Below, in pieces: positions 37,420 to 49,200 of a DNA stretch of 64,000 nt. A program made the translations under genes and the position numbers. The stretch is taken from positions 1-64,000 of the forward strand of contig JAJJXM010000092.1 of NCBI GenBank assembly GCA_024516155.1, in the 5' to 3' direction. Every line of letters begins with the position of its first letter. The stretch's first letter is position 1. Source of the stretch: Pyronema omphalodes. Its lineage: Eukaryota > Ascomycota > Pezizomycetes > Pezizales > Pyronemataceae. The notes beneath the pieces were generated by a model. That model was not told where the DNA came from. It saw only the letters and a program-made list of their open reading frames with translations, and ran no database searches.

Positions 37420-40150
37420 AAATTAACCATTAATGGGGGTCAGACGGACTAGTAATTTTACAGAGACATTTCTGATCCGCTATAGTGTCAGTTTATCATT
37501 TACTAAACAGAATTGCCTAAATCCATTGGTTATCTGGAGTATAGATAACTCGGGACTACAGTTTCGAATTTTGATACCTCAGGTAATGTTCGAAAAATAC
37601 AGAGTCTGATAACCGGGTTCCCCCCCCCCCCAAACTTTCTCCCGTTAGTATTCGCTTATGCATATATCCGAAGCTCCAATCTTCGCACAAAGCCCGATGA
37701 GAAAACCCTACCGTATCCCAGCTAAATCGTGAACCATGAATGTTTCGGAGCGCATACCATGCGAGACTGATTACGGAACTAAAAATAGCATTAAGGTATC
37801 TTAAAACATTACTTTGGGGGGGGGGGGGGGCTTATTAGGTGGTTTAGATCACGAGGACGGGATTCGGATATTGTTTTAGTCCTGCATGGGCCTTTGAGGC
37901 CTCGGTCAGCGTATGATTCAATAAATAAATAAATCTTACCACATTACTGAACTATTGATCGCACACAGTATCGTGGATTGTGTGGGTCATTCTCAGTACC
38001 TTTATCTTTATTTCTGTTCCATGGATGTCAATTGCCTACTCCTGCCTACCCGCCGAGAAAAAGTCCGGAGCCTTACTTTTCTGCCTTCGTCAAGCGAAAT
38101 TTATGACGCCGAAAGCGCTGAGCTTGGATTACTGATGATTCGGAAGATACCTTCTCAGCTGGTTCTGCGTGCCCAACCTGATCTGATGGCAACTCGAAGG
38201 CAGTAATATGGGAAATGAATACCAGGAAGACAAGAAGGCATAGAAGGCATAGAGGACATAGAATGTATCCACAGAATGCGTTGATTCATGCGCAGCCATA
38301 TCATTCGCACATGAGAAACACAATCATTTCCTGACATTTCGAACCAGTCGCTCGCCATACCTACAGCTGAGGATGAAACTAATTATGCAACACATGTAGT
38401 GTAACGACCTTGATTCAGAATTGAGACATCTAATATGATACGGGGAGCAATGCATGCGTTACATTTTCGAAAGATTCAAATAGTTGTGATACATAGTGTT
38501 CGACTCCCTGTGCACGCGGTAATTAATGTTTCTCAATCATAGCGGAGCTGAAATTCCCAAAAGGTATCCATCTACATACCTCGATGACAGATTAGTATCT
38601 CATGGTCAATTTGCATTGTAGGTACTAGGTAGCCTCATACCTATAATTTATGGAAGGCACAAAGCAAATGATTCTACAAAAACCATCATTCAGCTAATAC
38701 ACAGCAAGGTAAAAGAAGGGCCAAAAAACACACCTTATCGCAATACAATCGGTATTATGATTTTCCAAAACCAGACACACAGTCTCGTCGCTACCCACAA
38801 GAGGCACCTCGGCCTTATATTGTCAGTTGGAGGTGGATTCTCCTAAACTTGACCTCAACCTAGAAACAAATATTATCTTGAAATACGCATTCCAGATACG
38901 CCTCCTTCGTCCTGCCTCTCACGCTGTCCCATAATTCTTATAAACTCCCTTCCACCCTCCATCGTGCTCAGGGGCATGCATAGACATCTACGCAATTGCG
39001 CACAGGCTCCATAAGTCATGCACAGAATCTCTGACGCTGAACTCTAACGGTTATTCTATTCGCAAAGTTCAAGCGAGTTGAGGCGAGATTAAGCGAAGCA
39101 AAGCGGGCAAAAACAAGATGCCTTACCACAGTATAATGGATTTAGCTATTTCGCTCTTTCACAAATCTAGGCACCTAGTTTCGTTAATCACGCACGTTAA
39201 CTCAGCATTGCATTTTCAGCTGAAAAGGGAGGGTCCTCAAACTCAACCTCAACCTAGCTGGAAACAACTGACCATCTTCGATCTTTACTCTCCCGTCCTC
39301 GTCATCTGCCCTTCCCTAGCCCTTTACTCCGCCCTACCCCCGCTCCCCCGCTCCCTTCCCCTCATCGATTGCCCTTCATCCCCCTCGCCCCTACACCTCC
39401 TTACCATCTACCACGCTCAGATGCTCATGTTCAGCGTGCTCAAGAGCATAAGCCCCTAGCCTATACGCAACTGCGCACAATGTTCTCATGGTCAACCTAC
39501 CACACGCATAGCCTTTTTTCCCAACCCTGAACCCTAATAATTCTTCAACGTCACTTTATCAGTTTATCAATTTTCGGCTCCTTGGGTGTGGTTTAGGGTT
39601 TATTTTCTTTTCCTCGTTATTATCGACTTCCGTGCTTCTGGTAGTGGGGTTATGCTCGTGGAGTTTTGATCATGGCGTTAACTTAAGTATGGTGGATCCT
39701 GTGTAGCATGGTACATACGTTAGCGTTATGTATGTACTCCACATACCGGTTCGGCACGGGCCGGAAATTGAGATATCTGCGTATCGGATCCTCACCACGC
39801 ACACATGGGCTTTTTATCCGGAGTTGGGATGATGTGAATATGCAATCATTATTATAGCATTATTAATTGAACTATATGATCTATATCTATGGCATGGAGA
39901 TGGACTTATGATGGGATTATGATGGAGTGTAGGATAAAATGTGATGAGTGTGCACGTAGCGTAACCGGTTGAGTATGGTAATGATAGATAGATAGATAGA
40001 TAGATAGATAAATCAATACCTGAATAAATCCTATTTAAATAAACCACTAGTAAAATAATTTTTCCTATAGATCTGCAGATATTTATTGCACAGTGCCGTT
40101 TTACAGTTACTCAGTCATGATAATAAGCAGGGAGTATGTTACATTGTGCA
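37420..40150. repeat. Tandem non-coding repeat, unit A
   Basis: First of three head-to-tail degenerate copies. Ordered landmarks shared with the other units are: cattaatgggggtcagacgg (about 37428); ggtaatgttcg; tgaatgtttcggagc; the gtcaattgcctactcctgcc block (38025), ending in ttttctgcc; cgcagcc plus attcgcac (38290-38310); atgcatgcgtta; a region with ctgaaccctaat (39525); and gttcggcacgggccggaaat (39750). Only unit A carries C12 (37620-37631) and G16 (37816-37831); the latter begins a 100-base block also found at 56184-56360. A GATA run lies at 39983-40010. No coding frame is shared between units. Confidence 0.8.
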
Positions 40151-40399
40151 TAGCCGAAACTTCCCCGGAATGGTGACATTTTGAATGACAGGGCTCAGGC
40201 TCTTATGTACGCAGTAAAATATTCCGCCATAGGAACATAAGTTTCATATGGCGCCTTGAAACCCAAAACTTTTAATGTTCATTGAGATAAGACTGGAGAA
40301 CTTCCCATAAATTTATCGCGCTGAATAAAAAACAGGGAATTTCGGGATAAAAGCGCAATAAACGGGGCTGCTTTCTGTGTGAATATGGTCTATTGCGCT

Positions 40400-42370
40400 T
40401 CTATAACGCCTGTATAGCGCTTTCAACGAGCCACTCGTTAGATAGTGGGGTCCTGGTTTTTGAGTGGTGTAACCTGCGCTGAACGTTCAGCCCTGGATAA
40501 TGTCGAAAGAAGCTAACCATTAATCGGGGTCATATGGACTGATAATTTAACACATGTACATACCTGATCAGCTATACGTCCGGCTTTTTATCATCTGAAC
40601 ATGATTTTCTATATTCATTGGTTACCTAGAGTATAAATAACTTGGGACGACAATTGCGAATTTTGTAGCCTCAGGTAATGTTCGCAAACTACGTAGTTCG
40701 ATGAACGTTCATCGTGAACCCTACCTTTCACTCACATTAGTGCGTATTCCTCCCTCTGTAATTTGCCTTTGCATACATCCGACTTTCCCATCCCCACAAT
40801 ACGGCCGATGAGTTAGCCCGAGCATATCTCAGCCGTATCATCCATCCTGAATGTTTCGGAGCACATACCATATCAGCCTGATTACTGATCTAAAAATAGC
40901 TCTAAGGTATTTTACTATAATATTACTACGCCATTAATGGCTTACAGTACCACGGTTCGTGTGGATCACCGTCAATGCTTGAATTTGAATCACGCTTAAA
41001 TCCTCGGATGTCAACTGCCTACTTCTGCCTACTTTCCGAGATAAGGTCCAGAGCCTCATTTTTCTGCCTTAGATAGGCGAAAGTCAGGATGCCAAAAGCA
41101 CTGAGCTGGGCTTATTGATGATTAGAATGATAAATTCTCGGGTGGTTTTGCGTGCCCAATCGGATGTCTTGAGTCTTGACGACCTCTAGGTAACAATGCG
41201 TAGATCTAAGAAATATTAGCGAGATAGAGAGGCAAAGATATCACAACGCATGCAATGTATTTCGAGCAGGCGTCAATTGGTGCGCAGCCCCGTATTATTC
41301 GCACTTTAGGAATAACGTGATTATTTGTTGAGATTTCGAATCAGTCGCTCACTATACCTACAGCTGACGCTGAAACTGACTGGGATTATGCTATGTGGTG
41401 TAACTCCTGGAGAACGCGGTAATGAATGTTTCTCAATCATGATTCACTGCGGAGTTGAAACTCCGAAAAGGTATACATCTATCTCATTGACAGATGAGTG
41501 TCTCATGGTCAATTATTTACCTTATAGGCAGCCACACATCTAGGCATACAATGCATAAAACACATGATTCTACAAGAAATATTTTTCGGTTCCTAGCGAG
41601 GTAAAGCGAAGTAAAGCGCGAAAAATCAAATAAATATCTTACCACAACATGTAATAGATCATATCAAACTACCGATATTTCACAAATCTAGGCACCCAGT
41701 CTCATCGTTTGCGAACAGTATCTTACATTTTCAGCTCTTTGCGCATTCTTTTGAAACTTGACCTCAACGGCCTCAAAACAAATGTCATATCTAAATTCCA
41801 CACCCTGAATGCGCTTCCAGTTAAGTAAATTGTAATTAGTTTACGTTCTCCTGCCATCCCGCCCTCATCCTCTACCACGCCCACCGCCCACCGCCCCACA
41901 ATCCACCGTACTATAAACCCTTAGCCTATACGCAACTGCACACAATGTTCGTATGGGCAGCATGCCACATGGATATCCTTATTTCCGACCCGACCCTAAA
42001 CCCTAACTGCTTTTTAACGTCAACTCATCAGTTCTGGGGAGGTGAGTGAGAGTTGTTAAGGGTTAGTGTTTTATTATTATTGTTGAGTCCAAGATCGTGG
42101 TTATGATTGTGATCGTGACGTTGATAGGAATGGTGGTGGTTATGTATACATAGCACGATACATGCTTTAGCGCTATGTATGTATGTATGTATGTATGTAT
42201 GTATGTACTCCACAATCACATACCGTTTCGGCACGGGCCGGAAATTCTATGATTTGTCAAGATTTTAGAATCCGCGTATCGCACCGCGGCACCACTTAAT
42301 ATACCTATACCATAGAGCTGGGATTATTCTGGGATTTGGGATAAAATGTGATGATGATGAACGTTGAGTT
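40400..42370. repeat. Tandem non-coding repeat, unit B
   Basis: Second copy of the repeat, shorter through internal deletions. Landmarks: cattaatcggggtcatatgg (40518), tgaatgtttcggagcacata (40852), gtcaactgcctacttctgcc (41010), cgcagccccgtattattcgc (41283), accctaaaccctaac (41993), (ATGT)7 at about 42178-42206 and ttcggcacgggccggaaatt (42227). Divergence from unit A includes many point changes and indels. Confidence 0.8.
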
Positions 42371-45090
42371 ATTCATTGCGTGTAGTACCATGGATTTTGC
42401 GGGTCAAATATTCTCAATATTTTCATCTCACATTTTACGGGTGTCAATTGCCTACTTCTTCCTACTCGCCGAGATAAGATCTGGAGCCTTGTTTTTCTGC
42501 CTTTGTTAGGCGAAATTCATGATGCTAAAAGCACTGAGATTGGGTTATTGATGATTAGAAGGATAAGTTCTCAGCTGGTTTTACGTGCCCAATCGGATGG
42601 CTTGACAATTTTTAGGTGATAATGCAGAAAGAGGAAACCGGAGAGGCAATAACGTAAGAAGGCAAGGAAGAAAGAAGGTATGGAGTGTATACACAGTGCA
42701 CGTTGATCCGTGCGCAGCCTATATAATTCGCACGTTAGGAACAGTACTCGTACTCGTGCCTAAAGATGGTGGCTAGCGCCACCACCCCCAGTCGCTCGTC
42801 AACGAGCAACCGGGGGCACTCCTACGGAGTGCCAGCCAGTTCAACCTAACTTCACGGGACCAAACCAGGTTCCCCCCACCCGCCGCACTCTACCCCCTGG
42901 TTTCTCCATCACAAACACGCGTAAATTGTTCCAGTAAAGTATAATATTGAAGTAGGGACCCTTATGTATATACAGACCAATTTTCAAGATGAAATAGCGG
43001 TTGTGGAGAGAATGGCAATGGATAATCTACCAGAATCTGATCGCGAGAAACATGCCCAGGTGATCTATAATTTCATTTTTCACCACCACAACGAAAAAAA
43101 ATTTAGAAAAAAAACTCGTAGAGTTGAAGTAAAATATCTTAAGATATATCTAGGAAAATATCAAAACATATAATTGTTGCGTTGGTAAAAGAAAGGTAAT
43201 TATTCACGAGCGAAATGGTAGACTTCCTACCGCTTTTTAGAAAACCCTAACCCATCATATTTGTTGGAATAGCCTGCAATTCTATGGTTCGCAGCAATTC
43301 ATGTCCCATTTTTACCACCACAGTTACGCATAAATAAAATAAGCGAAGCGAAAAGTTGTCATAGAGTCCCGTGAGTTCCTTTTGACAGGGCTTGAAGTGA
43401 TTTCTTTTGTGGGCGTCGTGGTGAAAAATGAGATTATACTTCACTTGAGCATGTTTTTCGTGAGCAGATTCTGATGGATAATCAATTGCTACTCTCTCCA
43501 CAACGGTTATTTCGTCTTGAAAATTGGTCTATACACACTTAAGGGTCCCTACTTCAATATTATACTTTACTGGAACAATTTACGCGTGTTTGTGATGGAG
43601 AAACCGGGGGGTAGAGGGCGGCGGACGGGGCGTACCTGGTTTGGTCCCGTCAAGTTAGGTTGGACTGGCTGGCACTCCGTAGGAGTGCCCCCGGTTGCTC
43701 GTTGACGAGCGACTGGGGGTGGGGGCGCTAGCCACCACCTTTAGGCACGAGTATAATCGTTTCCTGAGATTTTAAATCGGTCGCTCGCTACATAGTCACT
43801 AATAATAACACTGTTCGAGGGTCTGACTAGGATTAAGCAATATGATGTAACAGCCTTGTTGAGTCCTGAGACATCAAATGTGATTCAATGAGCAATGCAT
43901 GCGTTATGTCTTACGAGGATTCAAAAAGTGGTGGTACATAGATAGTTTCCACGTCCCCGAAAACGCGGATCATAGTGGAGTAGAAATTCAGAAAAAGGGA
44001 TCCATTTACCTCGATAAGATATTAGTATCTCAATATAGTAAATCATCTGACAGGTAGCCTCCTACGTATACATAAAAGGCACAAAGCACATGATTGTACT
44101 GAAATCATTATTCAGCTACTTTCAGCGCGGTAAAACGAGGGAGAAACGAATATTTTATAAATCTAGGCCCCCAGTTTCATTGTTTACGAACAGTATGTCA
44201 GCCTGATATTTTCCGCCTGAAAGGAATGCTCCTGTACGTTTACATCAACCCAGTTAGAAACAGAATGTAATATCCAAAATTCACACTTCGACTGCGCTTC
44301 TGGGTAATCAGCTCTCCCTTAGATCCCCCTCCTGCCCCACTTCCCCTCCCCCGTCACACTTCCCCTCATCGATTCCCCTCATTCCCCTCCTCTCCCCACC
44401 ACCTACCGTGCTCAGTCCATGTGCTGACTATCCCAACCCTCCACACCTGCAACTGTGCACAATCCCATACCCATAACCACGCATAGCCTTATTTCCGACC
44501 CTGCCCTGAACCCTAACTATTCTTTAACGTCACTTCGTGAATTTTCGACCCTTTTGGGGTGTAGGGATGGTTTTTGAGGGTTGGTGTTTGATTATTATTA
44601 TCGTTGAATTCCATGATCGTGGCGTTGATATGTATGGTGGTTATGTATGGAACGGTACATATGTACAGAGCACGTACGTTAGCGCTATGTACGCCACATA
44701 CATACCGCGGATCAATTATAGGTTCGGTACGGGCTGGAAATTTTGGGATGAGTTGAGAAGGGTCGCGTATTGGTCGATATATACCAGCGCTTTTTTTTTA
44801 AACGGATTTGGGATTGTCTGAATTTATGGATGTGTATGCGGTTGTTGTTATGTTATTGGTACTGTATGTGGTTATGTGATTGGTGTTATAGAGTAACTTA
44901 TAGTGTTATAAGTTGCAGTATAGGGATCATATGGGATTTTGATGGAATTTGATGATGGATAGATAGATAGGTACATATCTATAGAGAAGTAGATGAATAA
45001 CTGTTGTATAAACAACTATATACGAGAAGAAAAAATGTTCTGTAGATTTGTAGATATTTTCTGCTGCTATTAGCCAGCCATGTTGTATCA
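42371..45090. repeat. Tandem non-coding repeat, unit C, split by an inserted element
   Basis: The left part (42371-42750) matches A and B from gtcaattgcctacttcttcc (42447) to attcgcacgttagga; the right part (43754-45090) resumes with atcgtttcctgagattt and continues through gcaatgcatgcgtta, ctgaaccctaacta (44506) and a ggttcggtacgggctggaaa block (44731). The order and spacing show that unit C was whole before the 1.0 kb element at 42751-43753 inserted. Confidence 0.8.
42751..43753. mobile_element. Long-terminal-inverted-repeat element (~1.0 kb), non-autonomous
   Basis: The outer ~350 bases of each end are inverted copies, beginning TACTCGTGCCTAAAGRTGG. If TA is the duplicated target, the element proper is CTCGTGCC...GGCACGAG flanked by TA. 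Comparison with units A and B gives the empty site. Each arm carries nested short palindromes near its end: ggtggctagcgccacc, gctcgtcaacgagc and ggcactcctacggagtgcc. Each arm also keeps a related inward-facing reading frame of ~45 codons (EIAVVERMAMDN on the left, EITVVERVAIDY on the right, both with EKHAQV). The ~300-base centre has no transposase. It is probably mobilised in trans or is a fold-back element. Its family is not recognised. Confidence 0.8.
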
Positions 45091-45796
45091 TGTCAGAAGC
45101 TTTTAAGGAATATCCTTGAATGTCCTTTAATATGGTTGAGTGGATAGGTAGAAATAAAGATAGATAGATACCTTATCTCCATGCCCACAGTGAGTCATTA
45201 TCTATTAAATGCCCCAGGTCCTCGACTGAGTGTGAGTTTATTTTTTATGAAACTTGGAAGGGAGCAGAAAGTTGAAAGTAAACAGCTATATGTTTAGAAA
45301 GTCTTATATTTCCTGGCGTTATTATGCTATTGTCATACATATCCATTCACAATCCATAGACCCCCATCACTCTTTTCCCATCTATTTCTTTTGCTATCTC
45401 TATCTCGAAGCGAAATGAAACCAGATTGATAAACTAAGAACTTCAAATCAACAATGAAGAACACATCACGGTCTCCATAGCTATATCAATCCTGATAACG
45501 ATATATCTATATATATATAATAAACCAGTCCTATTCTTATTCTTCTTCTTCTTTACTTTCAAAGAACGCCTCTTATCCTCCTCATACGTACTACAGTACT
45601 ACAGTCCCGTTATCCAGCATACATATGTTGATCCTGACTCGAGTTCAGGCAGCTTAGTTTATATGCAGCGGCTAGCAAATATATACTTTATCTGAGATCT
45701 CGGTGTTTATACGTACATCCGAGGATTCTTTTCTCCTTTTGATAATTACTCAAGGTCTAACTGAATTTTGGGGATGGAATATTATATTGGTGGGTA

Positions 45797-45930
45797 ATGT
45801 ATGTATGTATGTATGTATGTATGTATGTATGTATGTATGTATGTATGTATGTATGTATGTATGTATGTATGTATGTATGTATGTATGTATGTATGTATGT
45901 ATGTATGTATGTATGTATGTATGTATGTAC
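45797..45930. repeat. ATGT tetranucleotide microsatellite, about 33 units
   Basis: A pure (ATGT)n run. The Cys-Met-Tyr-Val and His-Thr-Tyr-Ile reading frames across it are artefacts. It continues briefly (atgtatgtatg) after the hairpin at 45940-46000. Confidence 0.95.
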
Positions 45931-45939
45931 GAGGTGCTG

Positions 45940-46000
45940 GACAAAAGTGACCGTCACCCCGCGCGGCGCTTAGCACAGAAAAGTGACGGTCACTTTTGTC
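45940..46000. other. Perfect 18 bp inverted repeat embedded in the ATGT array
   Basis: GACAAAAGTGACCGTCAC (45940-45957) is the exact reverse complement of 45983-46000, with a GC-rich 25-base loop containing gcgcggcgc. Each arm has an inner palindromic core (GTGAC-GTCAC). It splits the microsatellite, so it may be a minimal inserted element. The palindrome acggtaccgt follows at 46001-46010. Confidence 0.7.
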
Positions 46001-46130
46001 ACGGTACCGTATGTATGTATGCGGTGAGTAGACTTTAGAATTTTTTTAAATTGCAAACAGTTGTAAATATTGTGGCATTTGGGTTTTGATGACATGATTA
46101 AAGAATATACATCTACCACGATATTCAATT

Positions 46131-46216
46131 CAATTCAATTCAATTCAATTCAATTCAATTCAATTCAATTCAATTCAATCCAATTCAATTCAAGCAAGCA
46201 AAAAAAAAAAAAAAAA
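46131..46216. repeat. CAATT pentanucleotide microsatellite and A tract
   Basis: About a dozen attca units with one cc variant, then gcaagca and a run of about 16 A at 46201-46216. Confidence 0.9.
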
Positions 46217-49200
46217 GAGAAATATTGAAAAGGAAATACGAAGAAAAAAAAATAACAATACTTGCCGCAATTACAATTACAAATCCATCTCCATCCCTCC
46301 ATATCCACCTCCCTCCACCTCCCTCCACCTCCCCGTGTAGTGTCTCAAGCGTCTCAAGTTCCAACCCCTCAACCCCTCAACCCATCCAAGCCACAAATTA
46401 GCGGGGAGGAGGGAGGAGGGGGGGGAGGGGGGTGGGGGAGAGGGGAAGGGTGAATGTAGATCACTCTGGTCCCTAGATTCCGGTGGCAAAAGGCAGCCGG
46501 TCCCGGTTACAGTTCGCTTACGAAAAAATTTTCCGTCGCATAGTACGCTAACCTTCCCCGCGTTTTTTTTTTTTTTGTCGATGCAGGGTTTCGTTTAGTC
46601 GTTTAGTCGTTGAGTCGTTCACATATGCCACCATACATAGCAGGGTTTCGTTTAATCCAATGCAGGGCCTGCCGCCACCTGGGGCTTGTTTCGCCGCTAT
46701 GGCTATGCTATGCTATGCTACGGTGCTACCGAGTTTTCCGTCGCAGCAGATGGGCGCCTGGCCTTCGAGACTATGGAAGGGACGGAGAAGGGCTAGAAGT
46801 GTTTCTAGGCTTCTAACTTTCTAGGCTTCTAACTTTCTAGGCTTTTATAGGGGCTTCTAGGTTGGTTTATGGGTTAGCTTTCGAGGCTATGGTTAAGGCT
46901 GGCAGCTGGCTGGATGAGGAGAAGAGAGGAGAGGAGGGCATAAGGCAGGATCGCGAATTCGCCACAGAAATGGGCATGCTACGGGTACGGATATAACGGT
47001 TTTGTGGCTATGGAAATAAGATGGTTTGTTATTCGCGATTTTTTAGGTTTTGTGATGTGCTTGTGATGTGCTTGTGATGTTCGGGTTTTGATGTTCTGGT
47101 TTTGAGGTTCATCTGATACTTGCTTGTTGCTTGTTGCTTGGTCGCTTGGTTTTGTGGTTCTTGCGAAGTGCTTGTTCTTCATCATCTACAGCTTGGTTTC
47201 TCCGTTGGTTGATTGTTTGGTTGCCTGGTCGGTTGCCTGGTTGGTTGCTTTGGTTGCTCTGTTGCCTGGTTGCCTGATTGCCTGGTTACCTGATTTTCTA
47301 CTTTCGCGGTCCATCATCCACTGCTTTGTTGCTTGCTTTTTACTTTTGAGCTTCTATAACTAATAACTAATAACCAATAACCAATAACCTCGAAATGGTA
47401 ATCCTGATTCATACATAGCATAATGGGATCTACGTTCACCTACGCCGAGTACCCGAGAACACAGAACAATATCTTACGAGCGCACGAAGCCTTAACGAGG
47501 TCTTAACGAGGTCTTGACGAGGTCTTGTTCTTCTTCAGTTTCTTAAATTTCTTCAGTTTCGTGAGTTTCTGCAGTTTCTTAAATTTCTTAAATTTCTTGA
47601 GGCTCTATGATTAATAGATAACGCATTGTATATTGATATTGAGTCATCCCCTTGTCCGTTTTCATGGACAAAATGAGTTTGGTAGTACAAGGTTACACAA
47701 GCAATAACAACATCATGATTCCTTCCTGCCAGCACCAACGGCCAACACCAACGGCCAATTTAGATGGCAACGGAAGGATATTTGGTCAAAAGGAGCGGAA
47801 AAATATACAAATATCATAATAACGCTCAAAAATTAGGTCTCTGGACGATGTTGATCGGCGGCGACGCCAGGGTTAGGGTTATGTTTTTACTTGGGGGCGC
47901 CGGTTGCGACGCGCCAAAATTTTGTCCATGAAATATGCCGACAGACAAGGGGATAATCGCCGTCATTCCCCCGCCCCCCCCAGACTTCGGAAATCTGCTT
48001 ACGTATCAAAAAAACAACGAGCAACGAGCAACGAGCAGCTTACTATTACTATTCCATAGGCCACCGTTCATCAAAGCTTCAAAGGTTCAAAGGTTCAAAG
48101 GTTCAATCTAAGGCTGCTGTAGCTGTGTAGTCGTGATCTTTTTTCTAGTCTCTCGAAGCGATTGTGTAACCTCAAGATTTTTTTGCGGTTAATTGGGTTC
48201 TGTATGTTGTATGTAATCTGGGCGTTGTACCACCATACCATACCGGTGCCATATGTCAGTGCTATGTCATCCACCAACCAACCAACCACAAATCAACCGG
48301 CCATGTCATGCACCGGCCATGTCATGTACCGGCGACATACTGTGGCGTCTTGACATACAGATATGTCACCGGCGTCTATACCTACAAACGCGAACGCGTA
48401 TGATGACATATGACATATGGTGTATGGTGTATGGTGTATTTCATTTCTTGTCCGACTATGTACTTTTTTTCTATGGTGTTATAGTGCTAGAAGCTTTTTG
48501 ATTGGTATGTATATGCATCGTGTAATCGTGTAATTGTGGTCGTTTGATGGTTGCAGACTGTAGATTATAGATTGTCAAGTAAGTATGATGGAGGGGGATA
48601 AGAATTAGAATTAAAGTTAGGCGTGGTTATGTCACCATTGGCATAGAGTGGCTTTTTTTGTCTAAATTTTTTTTTTTTAACTTTTTTTTTTTTTTTTTTT
48701 TAAATTAAATTTGTGCTGTCGTTATCGTTATCATAATCGTTGTCGTTGTCGGGTTCTTATGATTCTTTTGATACGGATTGGAATACGGATTGGACTATAT
48801 ACACGAGCTCTGAGCGAGCGATGAAGCATAAAATCACCGTATCTTTGCGTCGTTAAGAAATCCGGGTTTAAGTTATCTTTATCTTTATCTTTATCTTTAT
48901 CCGAGCTTCAGACGACGGTGATGGTGAAGGTGATGGTGTTTCGCATCGTGGGTTTATCCGAAGCCGACCCCGACCCCGACTCCGGCTCCGACTTTTTGTT
49001 TCCTTACTTTCTTCCATGCCATTTTTACGCGTAATTCCCATCTTCTCCCCATATCGTTTTTTTACGCGTCATTGTTCTTCCCTTCCTACCTCACTCCATC
49101 ACTACCTCACAACCCAAAACGGCACCCAGACGCGATCTCCCAGAAAAAAAAAATTTAACCCCAGATTACATATGTATCCCATCCATCTTCCCTACCTTCC

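Noticed and set aside
46979..47363. Hydrophobic open frame rich in Leu, Val and Ala
   Set aside because: It follows from gttgcctg-type repeats, not from a conserved membrane protein.
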